Shown here one piece after another: positions 47,801 to 58,114 of a stretch of DNA of 64,000 nt. Origin of the DNA: Parietaria judaica (lineage: Eukaryota > Streptophyta > Magnoliopsida > Rosales > Urticaceae); assembly GCA_954871525.1 (NCBI GenBank), contig OX940871.1:26758586-26822585 (forward strand), given 5' to 3'. A program made the position numbers and the translations under genes. A model generated the notes under the pieces. It saw nothing but the letters and a program-made list of their open reading frames with translations. It made no database searches and was not told the origin of the DNA. Numbering within the stretch: the stretch's first letter is position 1; the number at the start of each line of letters is the position of its first letter.

Positions 47801-49100
47801 TGCTAATAAGAATCAAGACATACCAAACTGGGAGGAGGGAAAGTAAGAAAAGTGGAGTATGCAACGAATGTAACTTTAAACCTTCTTGGAGCAGCTTTTT
47901 TTTTTTTTTTTGAATAAGAAGAATGTAACTTTAAACCTTCTTGGAGTTTTGTTTTTCTTTTCTTTTCAGTGAAATTTACTTTTTCATACCCTTAATTTTC
48001 ATTTTTGACATAAATATACCATCACGTTTAAAAACAACTAAAATATACCATTGGTGTATGATTTGATAATTTTACCCTTCATCTTCCTATTTTTTAATTT
48101 TTTTCATTTATGCAATTCATTTGGACGTGGCTAGTTTATAAGGTTATGTTACTTATGTATATCGTTTTAAAAATTTAGGTAGCGTTTAAAATCGTTTTGT
48201 ATTTTTATTTGTGTTTGTATTTTTATTTTGTGCTTGTATGTTTAATTTGAAAAAGAAAACAAATTGTGTTTGAACAATTTCTTATTAAAACTGATTCATA
48301 AAAAAAGCAAATTTTATTTAATTGAAACTAATTATATATATGCAAATAGGTAAGAAAAATTATACAGTACAAAAATTACATCATATTAAATTTTTCACAC
48401 TGCAAAGAACAAACACACGTTATCAAGCATCATTCCTTGTCATTGTTGAAACATCTTGAAGAAATAGTTCTAAAATCTATACATAAACTTGAAGAAAGAA
48501 CAGAATGTAAAATCTCATTTCATAATCATATAAAAATGAAAATATAATTTGAGACCTAGCTCTAAAATTTATTCTTGAAGAACTTCAACTTTACCACACC
48601 GAAAGAGTTAAACAACTCTAAATCAACAAAGATAGATAAACAATTGAACATCGCTCTTAAAAGAAAAAAGAACAAAACGAACCATAAATATATCTCTCAG
48701 AGACGCATCACTTGGTTCTCTAACATTCCAATAACATGTAAATCTAATGTTAATTTCACATAAAACATTAAAAGAAGAAAGAAAAATGCATCAGAAAAAT
48801 GGGTAAGAATTTTATGAAGCTTGATACACCCTTGATATGCACGTAAATTTAATTTGCGATCTGCGAGCATTTAAACCCAGTGAGACGTGCGCATAACTAA
48901 AAAAGAGTATTGTATCTTAACCGATTGAGAAAGAGAGAACTTTTAATATTTATAAATTTGTTGAAAATTATCTAAAAAAATTGTATCTATATGTTTTAAA
49001 CATGGAACATACGAATCATATCAAGAACTTTAACGAAACGAAAAATCTTTAATAAATCACTGACTTATAGGCTATAGCGAATTGGCGATAAGTAAAATTA
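44351..49100. other. AT-rich intergenic stretch
   Basis: No gene is recognised in 4.7 kb. A (TA)n array at 44806-44851 sits between two copies of AAGAGGACGCTTTG (44743 and 44863), so a short direct duplication flanks it. A third, weak match to the ~60-bp repeat lies near 46570-46690. A 27-base sequence around GAATGTAACTTTAAACCTTC is duplicated at 47868 and 47922. Confidence 0.5.
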
Positions 49101-50524
49101 GGAGATAATTGCGACAAAAGTGGCTAAAGTTAAGCCAAGTGTGCAAATAAGAGGCTAAACTGATTTGATATCGGCATAAGTAGCTAAAGTTTACCAAATC
49201 GTGGACAGTACAAATTTTATTTATTTCAAGTCAAAGCCGTTTGCCACGTAATTTCCACAAGTGTTGAGTTTTGGCCACTTATTTGCACACTCGGCCTAAC
49301 TTTAGCCACTTTTGCCGCTATTATCGCTTTTTTTTACGTTCCAAAGTATTTTTTAGGGTTTATCTAGATTTTTTTTGTTATTTTTTTATTTTTCTTAAGA
49401 TTTGACTAAAACTTGATTTCCGAAATAACTGATTCCGTTTTTTATATTTAGAACGCTGAATATCACTCTCAATTTTGAAAACATTAATATGTGTTATCGG
49501 CTTCACATGTAATTTAGGATCATAGGATTTGACATAAAACCTCTATACATTTAATTGTTAGGGACCATTAGATTATTTTAAAGGAATTGGTATGTAATAC
49601 CCATTTAGCCACAACTTTTTTTATTCAAATTACTCATTGTGTGTTTTAAAATGTACTAAAATAGGTATGTTTTAAAAATTTTGTACAAATAAAAATTTCG
49701 TTAATAATGTTGGTTTAACATTGTTAGTTAGAGCCGAGACTAAAATTGAGACTTTTTTACATTATTTTATTAAGATTATTAATTTTATGAAATTTTATTG
49801 TACCATGTTAGGAAATTTTATTATATTTAATGAAATTTCATAAAATCAATAATCTTAATAAAATAATCTAAAAAGGTCTCGATTTTAGTCTCAGCTCTAA
49901 CTAACAATGTTAGGCCAACATTATTAACGAAATTTTTATTTTGTACAAACTTATTAAAACATACATATTTTAGTACAATTTAATACACACAATGAGTAAT
50001 TAAAAAAAAAAAAAAAACTTGTGGCTAAATGGGTATTTCGTATCAATTCCTTTAAAATAATCTAATGGTCCTTAACAATTAAGTATATAGAGGTTTTATG
50101 TCAAATCATATGATCGTAAATTACATGTGAAATCGATAACACATTTTAATATTTTCAAAATTGAGAGTGATATTCAGCGTTCTAAATTTAAGAAACGGAA
50201 TCAGTTCTTTCGGAAATCAAGTTTTAGTCAAATCTTAAGAAAAAGAAAAAAAAAATCTAGATAAACGCTAAAAAAAACTTTGGAACGTAAAAAAATAAGG
50301 GATTATAGCGGCAAAAGTGGCTAAAGTTAGGCCGAGTGTGCAAATAAGTGGCCAAAGCTCAACACTTGTGGAAATGACGTGGCAAACGGCGTTAACTTAA
50401 AGAGGATGGAATTTGTACAGTCCACGATTTAGTAAACTTTGACTACTTATGCCGATATTAAATCAGTTTGGCTACTTATTTACACATTTAGCCTAACTTT
50501 TATCACTTTTACCGCTATTATCCC
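49101..50524. mobile_element. 1.42-kb palindromic (foldback) Mutator-like element
   Basis: The two halves, 49101-49799 and 49829-50524, are near-complete inverted copies separated by only about 29 bases. Matches run from the ends (GATAATTGCGACAAAAGTGG against ATAATAGCGGTAAAAGTG inverted) to the centre (ATTTTATGAAATTT). The outer 230 bases of each arm are themselves short inverted-repeat elements (49101-49330 and 50292-50524). The terminus GAGATAATTGC resembles classic Mutator ends. TAAAATTA flanks both sides exactly (49093-49100 and 50525-50532), an 8-base (possibly 9) target duplication. No protein is coded. Confidence 0.88.
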
Positions 50525-50789
50525 TAAAATTAATAAGTCAACCTCAAGCATACTAAAAGATAAATAATTCGATATTTCGAAATCATCAACAAAGTAATAA
50601 CGGTGGACATCACCATAGAGGAGCAAAGATAGACAAAGTAGTCCACGATAACCGAGGCATTTAATGATGAGCCACAGCTGTAGTACTACCAATCTCCTGC
50701 ATGTGACCCCTGCCTACTTATGCTGGTCCCACTACTTTTTGTCCAATAGAATCTGCCTTAGATTTCTATTTCAGTTTTATCTTTGTAAT

Positions 50790-51064
50790 TAGAGCGGGGG
50801 GCGGCGACGTCGCGACCCGTCGCGACTTGGTCGCCGAAAATTGTGAATGATGTCGTCGCGACGCGTTGCGATGTTTCCGGTCGCGATCGGTCGCGATGAG
50901 GCCGAGAGAGAGATAGTGTGAGACGGAGAGACAGAGAGAGGGAGGGAGAGCGAGAGAGAGAGGACGTCGCGACGAATCGCGACTTCAAGGCGGGAATCGC
51001 GATTCCCCGCAAACAGCCGCGACGCGTCGCGATCCCTCCCCAGCAGTCGCGAGCCGCAGCTCTA
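50790..51064. mobile_element. TCGCGA-rich hAT-like MITE, copy 1
   Basis: It starts TAGAGCGGGGGGCGG and ends GCCGCAGCTCTA. Flanking 8-mers TTTGTAAT (50782-50789) and TTTGTAAC (51065-51072) match at 7 of 8. It is 275 bp and very GC-rich, with ten TCGCGA palindromes by my count, around a purine-only GAGAGA core at 50903-50960. It is homologous to the copy at 55559. No protein is coded; open frames across the GA core are artefacts. Confidence 0.82.
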
Positions 51065-51473
51065 TTTGTAACGTATTCACTTGCACAATCTACATAAATT
51101 ATTATCACTAATGTATTTGTTAAGACTTAATATCGTTTATAAGCAACAATTTTTTTCCCCTTTAGTTAGTGCATAATCCAAAATTCAAGGTATTAAATGT
51201 CGAGAAAATCAACCGACTTTCGTTTTTCGACGGTTTGCGAAACTATAGTATTTGGTCACCGCTACTGTTTTCCCGTTTGTCGCAGAATGTCGTTCAGCTT
51301 TATGTCCATACTCCGCTCATCATTTGTGTGCAAAAATATCGAAAAAGCTTGCGAAATCCGACCAAAGCTTCCTTTTTTTTCACTTTTTCCGGCCAATGTA
51401 CCTCACATGGACAGAGAGAAAGAGAGAGATAGATTCGGAGATACAGAGAGAGATGGAGAAAGGTGAGAAACTA

Positions 51474-52880
51474 GGGGGCGTTTGATTATGGTCTCCGAGA
51501 CCAGTTTCTGGTTTTGGTTAAAAAAAGTGTCGTATTGGTTTCACAGACCACGTTTGGTTACCAGTTGTCTTTGTTTTCTGAGACCGGTTTCGCAGACCAC
51601 TGAAATTTTAATGAAGGAAAACAGAAAACGACTGGAAGTTGTTTTTTATCTTTGGTCTTCAACTCAATCTTACAAAATACAGTAGAACCTCTATAAATTA
51701 ATATTCGATAAATTAATAGTTGCGATTAAATAATATTTTTGGCCGGTCCCGACTCGGGCTTAACTAGCTAAATTAATACTTCGCTAAGTTTATAAGATAA
51801 TAATTTTTTTAGAAAGTATATAGGTCCCAAGTGATAAATAAATTAATCAGTCAATATAAAAAATTATATTAATAATTATAAAATTAATATAAATAAAATA
51901 TAACATAAATAACTATGAAATCAAATTAAATAAAAAGATAGCAGTACATCACTAATCATGTAGTCTTCTTAAAATAGGTTTCTATAGTAATTTTTTTTCT
52001 TCTTGAAATTGATGTCCTCTTGAAATTCATTTCTAAGCTTCCGAAGAGCATCAAAAGGTCGGGCTTTTTAATATTTAGTTGGACATCGGTACTCTAATAA
52101 AAAAATTAAATCATAATAATCTCTCTTGATATTCTTAATATTGATACTTAGTTATTATCGATATAATAAATTGAAATAATTTTTCCTTAGTAAAGATGTT
52201 TATATAATTATATTTGATTAATTTTTTTTCTACTTAATGCATAAATTAATAAATTATTAATTTATATGTAAATTAATAATCCGATCAGATAATATTTTTT
52301 GCTGGTCCCAACAATATTAATTTATAGAGGTTCTACTGTAAAACCATAATAATATATTATCATTCTATAATAGTATTTAATTATAATAATAAGGTATTAA
52401 CAATGAAATTAACTTATATATAATAAATTATTGAAATCATTTTATATATAATTATATATTTTAATGGTATTACTATCAAATTAACAAATATACTTAAATT
52501 ATGTATATTATTAAATATTAACTTAATTACAATGATACAAAATCTTCAAACGGAATATTTACTACTTTATATATTACATTATTTAAACATGTAATTAGTG
52601 TCATGAAATATGAATAATTTTTTTTTTATTGTGGCAAATATTTTTTTAGACATAATATTAATATATATTACTTTCAAATAAAACATTCTCTCTTTTTTGT
52701 AACATAAATTGTATTTTATTGCATTTTTTTCATTTATATTCGACCATAGATTAACAAAAGACTAACCAAACAGTATTTCAAAAATTAAACTCCCAAACTA
52801 GTTTCGTAGACTAAACTCTCAGACTGATTTCCGAAACCAAATTGCAACTGGTTTCCCAAACCAGTCAACGAAACGCCACC
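51474..52880. mobile_element. PIF/Harbinger-like MITE (middle of the nest)
   Basis: The ends GGGGGCGTTT and AAACGCCACC are inverted with 9 of 10 matches, and GGTTTGG / GAGACCAGTTT-like motifs continue inward on both sides. The 3-base CTA flanks both sides (51471-51473 and 52881-52883), the duplication length of PIF/Harbinger, although TWA is the usual site. Without the nested insert it is about 750 bp. Confidence 0.6.
51680..52338 (+). mobile_element. Emigrant-like (pogo/Tc1-mariner) element, copy 2 (innermost)
   Basis: Perfect terminal inverted repeats of about 26 bases, beginning CAGTAGAACCTCTATAAATT at the left. TA flanks both sides (51678-51679 and 52339-52340). It is 659 bp, homologous throughout to 18479-19185 and better preserved at its ends. 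No transposase frame is seen. Confidence 0.85.
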
Positions 52881-53522
52881 CTAGGGTTTTCTTTTCAGAA
52901 AAATGTATTTAAAATTTAAATATATTTAGGTGACTTTAATTTTTAGAGGCCTATTTGGGCTTTGAAACATAAACAATTTATAAATCAATATAATTTTAAT
53001 GAAAACATAAACAATTTATAAATAAATATAATTTTAATGAAATTAGGCCCTATTATTCTATATTTCTATTATATTACAGCTATAATATCTTAATTATATA
53101 TATATAATTTTTAAGCTATTAAATATAATAGTATATTTCCTTAATTTTAAAGTAAAAAATTGTATAAATAATTTTAATATTAATAATAATAGAACTCTTG
53201 TATTATTTTTCAGAATATCCGTCGAAAATTCCATCGACATGCAGTAAGTTTATAAAAAAATATGCGGTATTTTGGCATGCGGCATGCCCTTTTTTTTTAT
53301 TATTTGCCCATCGGCAAGCTATATGTCCGTTAAATGAAAATTGCAAAACGGCATCGGAAACGATATTTAAAACCTTGATCAAATACTTAGTAATACTTAA
53401 AATTAGAGGTAGTTGATAACTCGACTAAAGGTCGACATTGTTAATTAATTTGACTTGTAAGTTTACTTATTAATTAATTCATTTCAAGAAAAAAATGATG
53501 CGTAAACTAATAAAATAGAAAT

Positions 53523-53928
53523 GGTAAATTGCGGCTAAAGTACTTAATGTTCTAAATTTTTGGAATTATGTACCTAAGTTTATTTTGGTGGCTATAGTAC
53601 CTACAGTAGCTTCTCTTAAGGAATTTATTTTCCTCCGTCAACATCCGTTAGTCGTGTCCTACATGGCACTTTGGATATTGGGTAAACTACGGTTAAAGTA
53701 CCTAATGTTTTAAAAAATTGAATTATGTAGCCAAACTTTTTTTTTTGGGTGGCTAGCACCCAAAATATAGGTACATTAATTCATTAAGCAACTTTATGTA
53801 CTATGGCCAACTTTATGTAACTGTAGGTACTATACCGTTAAGTAACTTTACGTACTATAGCCACACACAAAAAATTGTGACATAACTCAAAATGATTTAA
53901 ACATTAGGTACTTTAGCCGTAATTTACA
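53523..53928. mobile_element. Mutator-like MITE, TTGCGGCTAAAGTAC family
   Basis: The ends GGTAAATTGCGGCTAAAGTA and AGGTACTTTAGCCGTAATTT are inverted. A second start-like copy, GGGTAAACTACGGTTAAAGT, lies inside at 53680, suggesting either a duplication or a nested relative. Target duplication is not clear. About 405 bp with no gene. Confidence 0.6.
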
Positions 53929-55558
53929 TCAACTTGGTAGTTGGTATAAAATAAATAAATATTCCATGCTTGACTTCTGATTAATTAGGGATTTTATGAT
54001 CCGGTGAGTGGTAAGAGAAAATTCACTAACTAGTACTATATTTACATGAAAATTTAAAGGTACTTACCAAAATTGTTAATCCTTTAAAGGAAATTTATGG
54101 TGAAAGTCTTCAAAGTCACAAAATTCTTGCAAATAAAATCAGTAACATCTATTTTTTGCGGCAAAAGTGATTAACATCATCAATTGTTTGCAGATAAGTC
54201 ACTAATGTTTATTTTTTGCGGCGAAAGTCATTAATGTCAATCTGTTCTTACAAATATTATCTAAAAATGTTGAATGACACCTCAGCAGCCTACATTGCGT
54301 TCACCACTTGTTTCCAACAATGATAACCCGTCTTAGTGAACATTTAAAATTGGGATATTTGGAACAAAGTACAACAATTTTTTTTTAAATTATCGTGGTA
54401 AAAGTTTTCCAATGACAAGAAAATTACTATACTATAATTTTCAATTTTTTTTTCGGATAGTATTTCTTATTTATTTATCACAATTTGTGACATAATGTAT
54501 ATGCATATGACATTACATATTTTGTTAAGTAATATGCTACAATATTATGAAATCTGAATAATGATTAATTATCTTACAATAACAAATTATTTTCTATAAT
54601 TATCTTTTGATTGCAAATATTGTAGAAAATCCTTAAGCATATTGTGCAATTTCATTACGAACACATTGTGACAGATAATGTTTGTTAAAAATTGTGACAA
54701 ATAAGAAGTTGTGTACATAAATTAGAAATATTATCGGAAAAAATAGAAATTTATGGGGACATTGATAAATAAATCATAAATATTGTTGGGAAATATTGAG
54801 AGTTACGGTAGGATTATTTTTTAGTGTTTTTAGAATTTTGTCCACGATAAAATAAAATTAAGTTTATGGTTCTATTGTTGTAAAAGTCTCTATTTCAAAT
54901 AATGTTATCCGAAAACGTGTTGTCGTTGTTGGAGAGAAGTAGTGAATGCCATGTAGGCTTATGATAGGTTATTAATGTTATCAGATAACATTTTTATGGA
55001 AAGACTGAGTGAGTTATGCCAAAAATATGAAATATTTTTTCACATCACATCTTTCATATAAAAAATGAATGAGTTATGCCAAAAATACGAAATATTTTTT
55101 CACATCACATCTTTCATATTTTTTCCATAATTCACTCATTTTTTGTCCAAAATTTATAATAAACTACTTTTGGAAAGATAAAAGATTTACCTACAACTTT
55201 GTACTTTTACATTTTATCATAAAAAGTCATTAAGTATATTAAAATTTGCTCGAAACAAATATTTTACATTAAACTAATGTCAAGTTCTACGTTGTAATTA
55301 AAATTTGGTATTTTTTTTTACTTTTTTACCAAACTTAAAACACCAAAGTTATAGATCTATCTCTCTTATCTTTCCAATTGCAGGTCAGGCATAAAATTTG
55401 GACAAAAAAAGAGTAAGTTATGTCAAAAATACGAAAAATATAATATAAAGGAGGAACCACTCGCTGATGATCAAGTGATGGAAAACACAAAAAAATTAAC
55501 GGAATCAACTTTAGGCATAATCTGCAGTCGATCAAACACTGGGTACATTAGCCGCAGT
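53929..55558. other. AT-rich stretch with short tandem duplications
   Basis: No gene is seen. A 60-base unit containing GAGTTATGCCAAAAATA is tandemly duplicated at 55011-55070 and 55071-55119 with almost no difference. At 54150-54235 a similar two-unit repeat starts ATTTTTTGCGGC(A/G)AAAGT and recalls the Mutator-like ends elsewhere. Confidence 0.5.
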
Positions 55559-55713
55559 TAGAGCTGCACACCACGGCGTCGTGGCGCGTCGCGACGAAGT
55601 CGCCGGAATCGCGAGAAAAAACGTCGCGACGCGTCGTGGCGTGCGGCATCGCTGCGAGTCGCGAGAGAGAGAGAGAGTTCTGTGAGACGGAGAGAGAGAT
55701 AGAGAGGGAGAGC

Positions 55714-55752
<39 letters not shown>

Positions 55753-55861
55753 AGTCGCGACGAATCGCGGTCGGAAGCTCGGAATCGCGAGAGTCGCGAC
55801 GCGCCGGAAACCACCGCGACGAGTCGTGATCCTGGTTGGCGACGAATAATGTGCAGCTCTA
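55559..55861. mobile_element. TCGCGA-rich hAT-like MITE, copy 2, next to the RALF promoter
   Basis: Perfect terminal inverted repeats TAGAGCTGCACA / TGTGCAGCTCTA. Flanking 8-mers GCCGCAGT (55551-55558) and ACCGCAGT (55862-55869) match at 7 of 8. It is 303 bp with seven TCGCGA sites by my count, a (GA)n core at 55663-55745 and a short G run. The TAGAG start and 8-bp duplication fit hAT. Its right end is about 245 bases from the RALF start codon. Confidence 0.88.
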
Positions 55862-55874
55862 ACCGCAGTTTACC

Positions 55875-56056
55875 CTATATATATTCATAATTATAAAAAT
55901 TGAAAGATTAATAAATAATGATAACTAAAATTTTATAATTTCCCAAATTTCCATTTTCACAGACACCAGTGGCAAAAATGTAATATCACAACAGTAAAAT
56001 CAAGATATTATCATAGATGATTAGATTCATAGCTCATCTCTCTCTCACTCACCCAC
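55875..56056 (+). promoter_or_regulatory. candidate promoter and leader of the RALF gene
   Basis: A TATA-like CCTATATATATTC lies at 55874-55886, a second AT box (TTTTATAATTT) at about 55931-55941, and a pyrimidine patch, CTCATCTCTCTCTCACTCACCC, at about 56034-56055. Which AT box is used cannot be told from sequence. Confidence 0.4.
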
Positions 56057-56105
56057 TCCACAAAGACAGATCTCAAACCTTCTGAGTTCTTGCCATTTCT
56101 CTCCA

Positions 56106-56465
56106 ATGGCTTCCACTTCCTCACTCCTGATCACTCTCCTCTTACTCACCTCCTTCGCTTCCCTCTCACGCGCGTCCACCACCCCGCTAAACTACTGGCC
56201 GACACCGTCGACGCTCGCCGACCAGCTCGACGAAGACTTCGACGCTGACGTGGACTTTGACGGCGAGATATCCGGCCGGAGGTCCCTGTTCTGGAGGAAC
56301 ACGGGCCCGAGGTACTACATTTCATACGGAGCTCTGTCGGCGAACAGGATCCCGTGCCCGCCGCGCTCCGGTCGGTCGTACTACACGCACAACTGCTTCA
56401 AAGCGCGAGGCCCCGTCCACCCGTACTCCCGAGGCTGCACCGCCATCACTCGCTGTCGCCGCTGA
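56106..56465 (+). CDS. RALF34: RALF34-type secreted signalling peptide precursor
   Basis: A 119-residue preproprotein. Residues 1-23 form a signal peptide (MASTSSLLITLLLLTSFASL). An acidic propeptide follows, then the dibasic RRSL site (58-61) cut by the subtilase S1P. The mature peptide has YISYGAL (71-77, needed for receptor binding) and four cysteines C84, C97, C111 and C117 forming two disulfides, ending ITRCRR. RALF peptides are secreted to the apoplast and bind FERONIA-family receptor kinases, raising extracellular pH. The mature part, with SANRIPCPPRSGRSYYTHNC and GPVHPYSRGC, is characteristic of RALF34 rather than RALF1/22/23/33, from recall. RALF34 acts through THESEUS1 in lateral-root initiation in Arabidopsis. 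Single exon, complete, no lesion. The start is the only in-frame ATG that gives a signal peptide. Confidence 0.95.
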   Translation: MASTSSLLITLLLLTSFASLSRASTTPLNYWPTPSTLADQLDEDFDADVDFDGEISGRRSLFWRNTGPRYYISYGALSANRIPCPPRSGRSYYTHNCFKARGPVHPYSRGCTAITRCRR

Positions 56466-58114
56466 GCCGAACGACGGCGTTTCACCGTGATTATCTCCTT
56501 CCATGCATTATATTATGGTATATATATTATGGTTTGATTATGAGTACGTGAGTTGATACGGCACCGTTTTGAATTATCTATGGTCGTTAATTAAATATAT
56601 AATTAATGTGTATTATGCAGACTATATTTGTGGTTTTTTTTCCTGTGTTAGATTAATCATTAATTAAGAGTTGATCAATGGAAGCCAATAGTTTCTATTT
56701 ATAGCATTTTCCCGACAGTAATGCGGGTGTTTCTTTTATTTCGGTTTTATTCTTAAAAAGACTTAAATTTATTGTTCACAATTATAAACCAAAACTTTTT
56801 TCTTCTTTAAGTAATAACATTTGGTGAGAGTAATATTGATTTTGGACTTTGTATTAGACTATAAATCTATAGAAAAATAATATTTCATAGATTGTTGATT
56901 AAGTTTTTATTCCTTTCTTTCTTCTGAATCGCAATTTAGTATATTGACTACGTTGATAATAATTGTTTAAAATATTGTTGAAAAAGACTTAATCTATTAT
57001 TCAAAATCATAAACGGAATAAAAAATTATTCTTTTTTTATTAATAACATATTTCCAGACTAAAATTAGTTTTGGACTTTATAGTAGATTATAAATTTATA
57101 GGAAAATAATATTAAATTGAGGATTAAGTTTCTTTTCTTATTACTTCTGAGTCAAAATTTAATAATAGCTGTTTAAAGTTTAAACTATTGTACAAAACTT
57201 ATATTTATAATTATTTATGTTTACCGACACAATCATATATAATATATTTCTGTAAATTTGAACAAACACTTATAATGTTTTCTATTTAATTATTTATGTT
57301 ACCGACACATCATGTATCTAATAAAATTGAAACAAAAATTAAACCTTTTAATTTGATTATCTTATTAAATAAATTTACTGATTGATTTCCGTAGATTATT
57401 TAAATAGTTGTGGTTTTTGTATTAATTTACTGAAATCTATGTGCTTGTTGACTATAAACTTCGCATTTAATGGACCATATATATTTCATATGATATGTAC
57501 TTCTCTTATTTATAATTATGAAAACCCCTCTATAAAAGTTAAATAAATAAATAAATATAACCACGCAAAAGAAATAAATTTAAAAATATTAGTATATTAT
57601 AAATTTATTTCACAACCGACACAAAAAGTACAAATACTTATATGTGCATTTATTTTGGTAGCTCAATAAATATTACCATATAAATTATATTAAAATAATA
57701 TTGGTCACAACTCACAATGATATTATTAACTGTCTGTCCCAACGACCGTCCAACAGCTTTACTTTATTACTATTCAGCGTCGGTCTGTCTGCAGCCATTG
57801 ATGCAAGAGCATCGAACGGCTGAGATTCTCTACCTTCATGCATCAGTTATTGTTTAATAACTTTAGAACTGAAAATTTTTTAAAAAAAAAACTTAGAACT
57901 GAAAAAAGAGAGGCTATTACTATCCCTTTCTTTTTTACTTTCCGCTATCCGGACTCAGAATGACAGAATTCGAATAGTAAAAAAATCATTATCAGTATCC
58001 AGATCCAAAAATCTGAATACTTCCTTTTCAAAACCAGTTTTAGTATCCAAATCCGGTTTTGAATCCGGATCTTTTTTTATTTTTTACTTTTTAAATAAAC
58101 GTATATTGTTTCAA
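56466..58114. other. 3' flank of RALF34 and AT-rich intergenic DNA
   Basis: No further gene is recognised. The first 200-300 bases will include the RALF 3' untranslated region. Near 57950-58075, ATCCGGATCC-like motifs resemble the subterminal motifs of the hAT element at 59891 but no element boundary is defined. Confidence 0.5.

Larger units (their letters stand above)
51186..53377. mobile_element. hAT-like element, CAAG..CTTG family, copy B (outermost of a nest)
   Basis: The left end CAAGGTATTAAATGTCGAG matches copy A (31053), and the right end ATATCCGTCGAAAA...CGATATTTAAAACCTTG matches the end of copy A at 32012. Taken apart these look like two scraps; together they define one element of about 780 bp split by the insertion at 51474-52880. 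Flanks CCAAAATT and ATCAAATA match only in part. Confidence 0.65.

Noticed and set aside
55636..55890. Glu/Arg-repeat open frame
   Set aside because: Produced by the (GA)n core of the TCGCGA MITE; its other strand gives Ser/Leu repeats.
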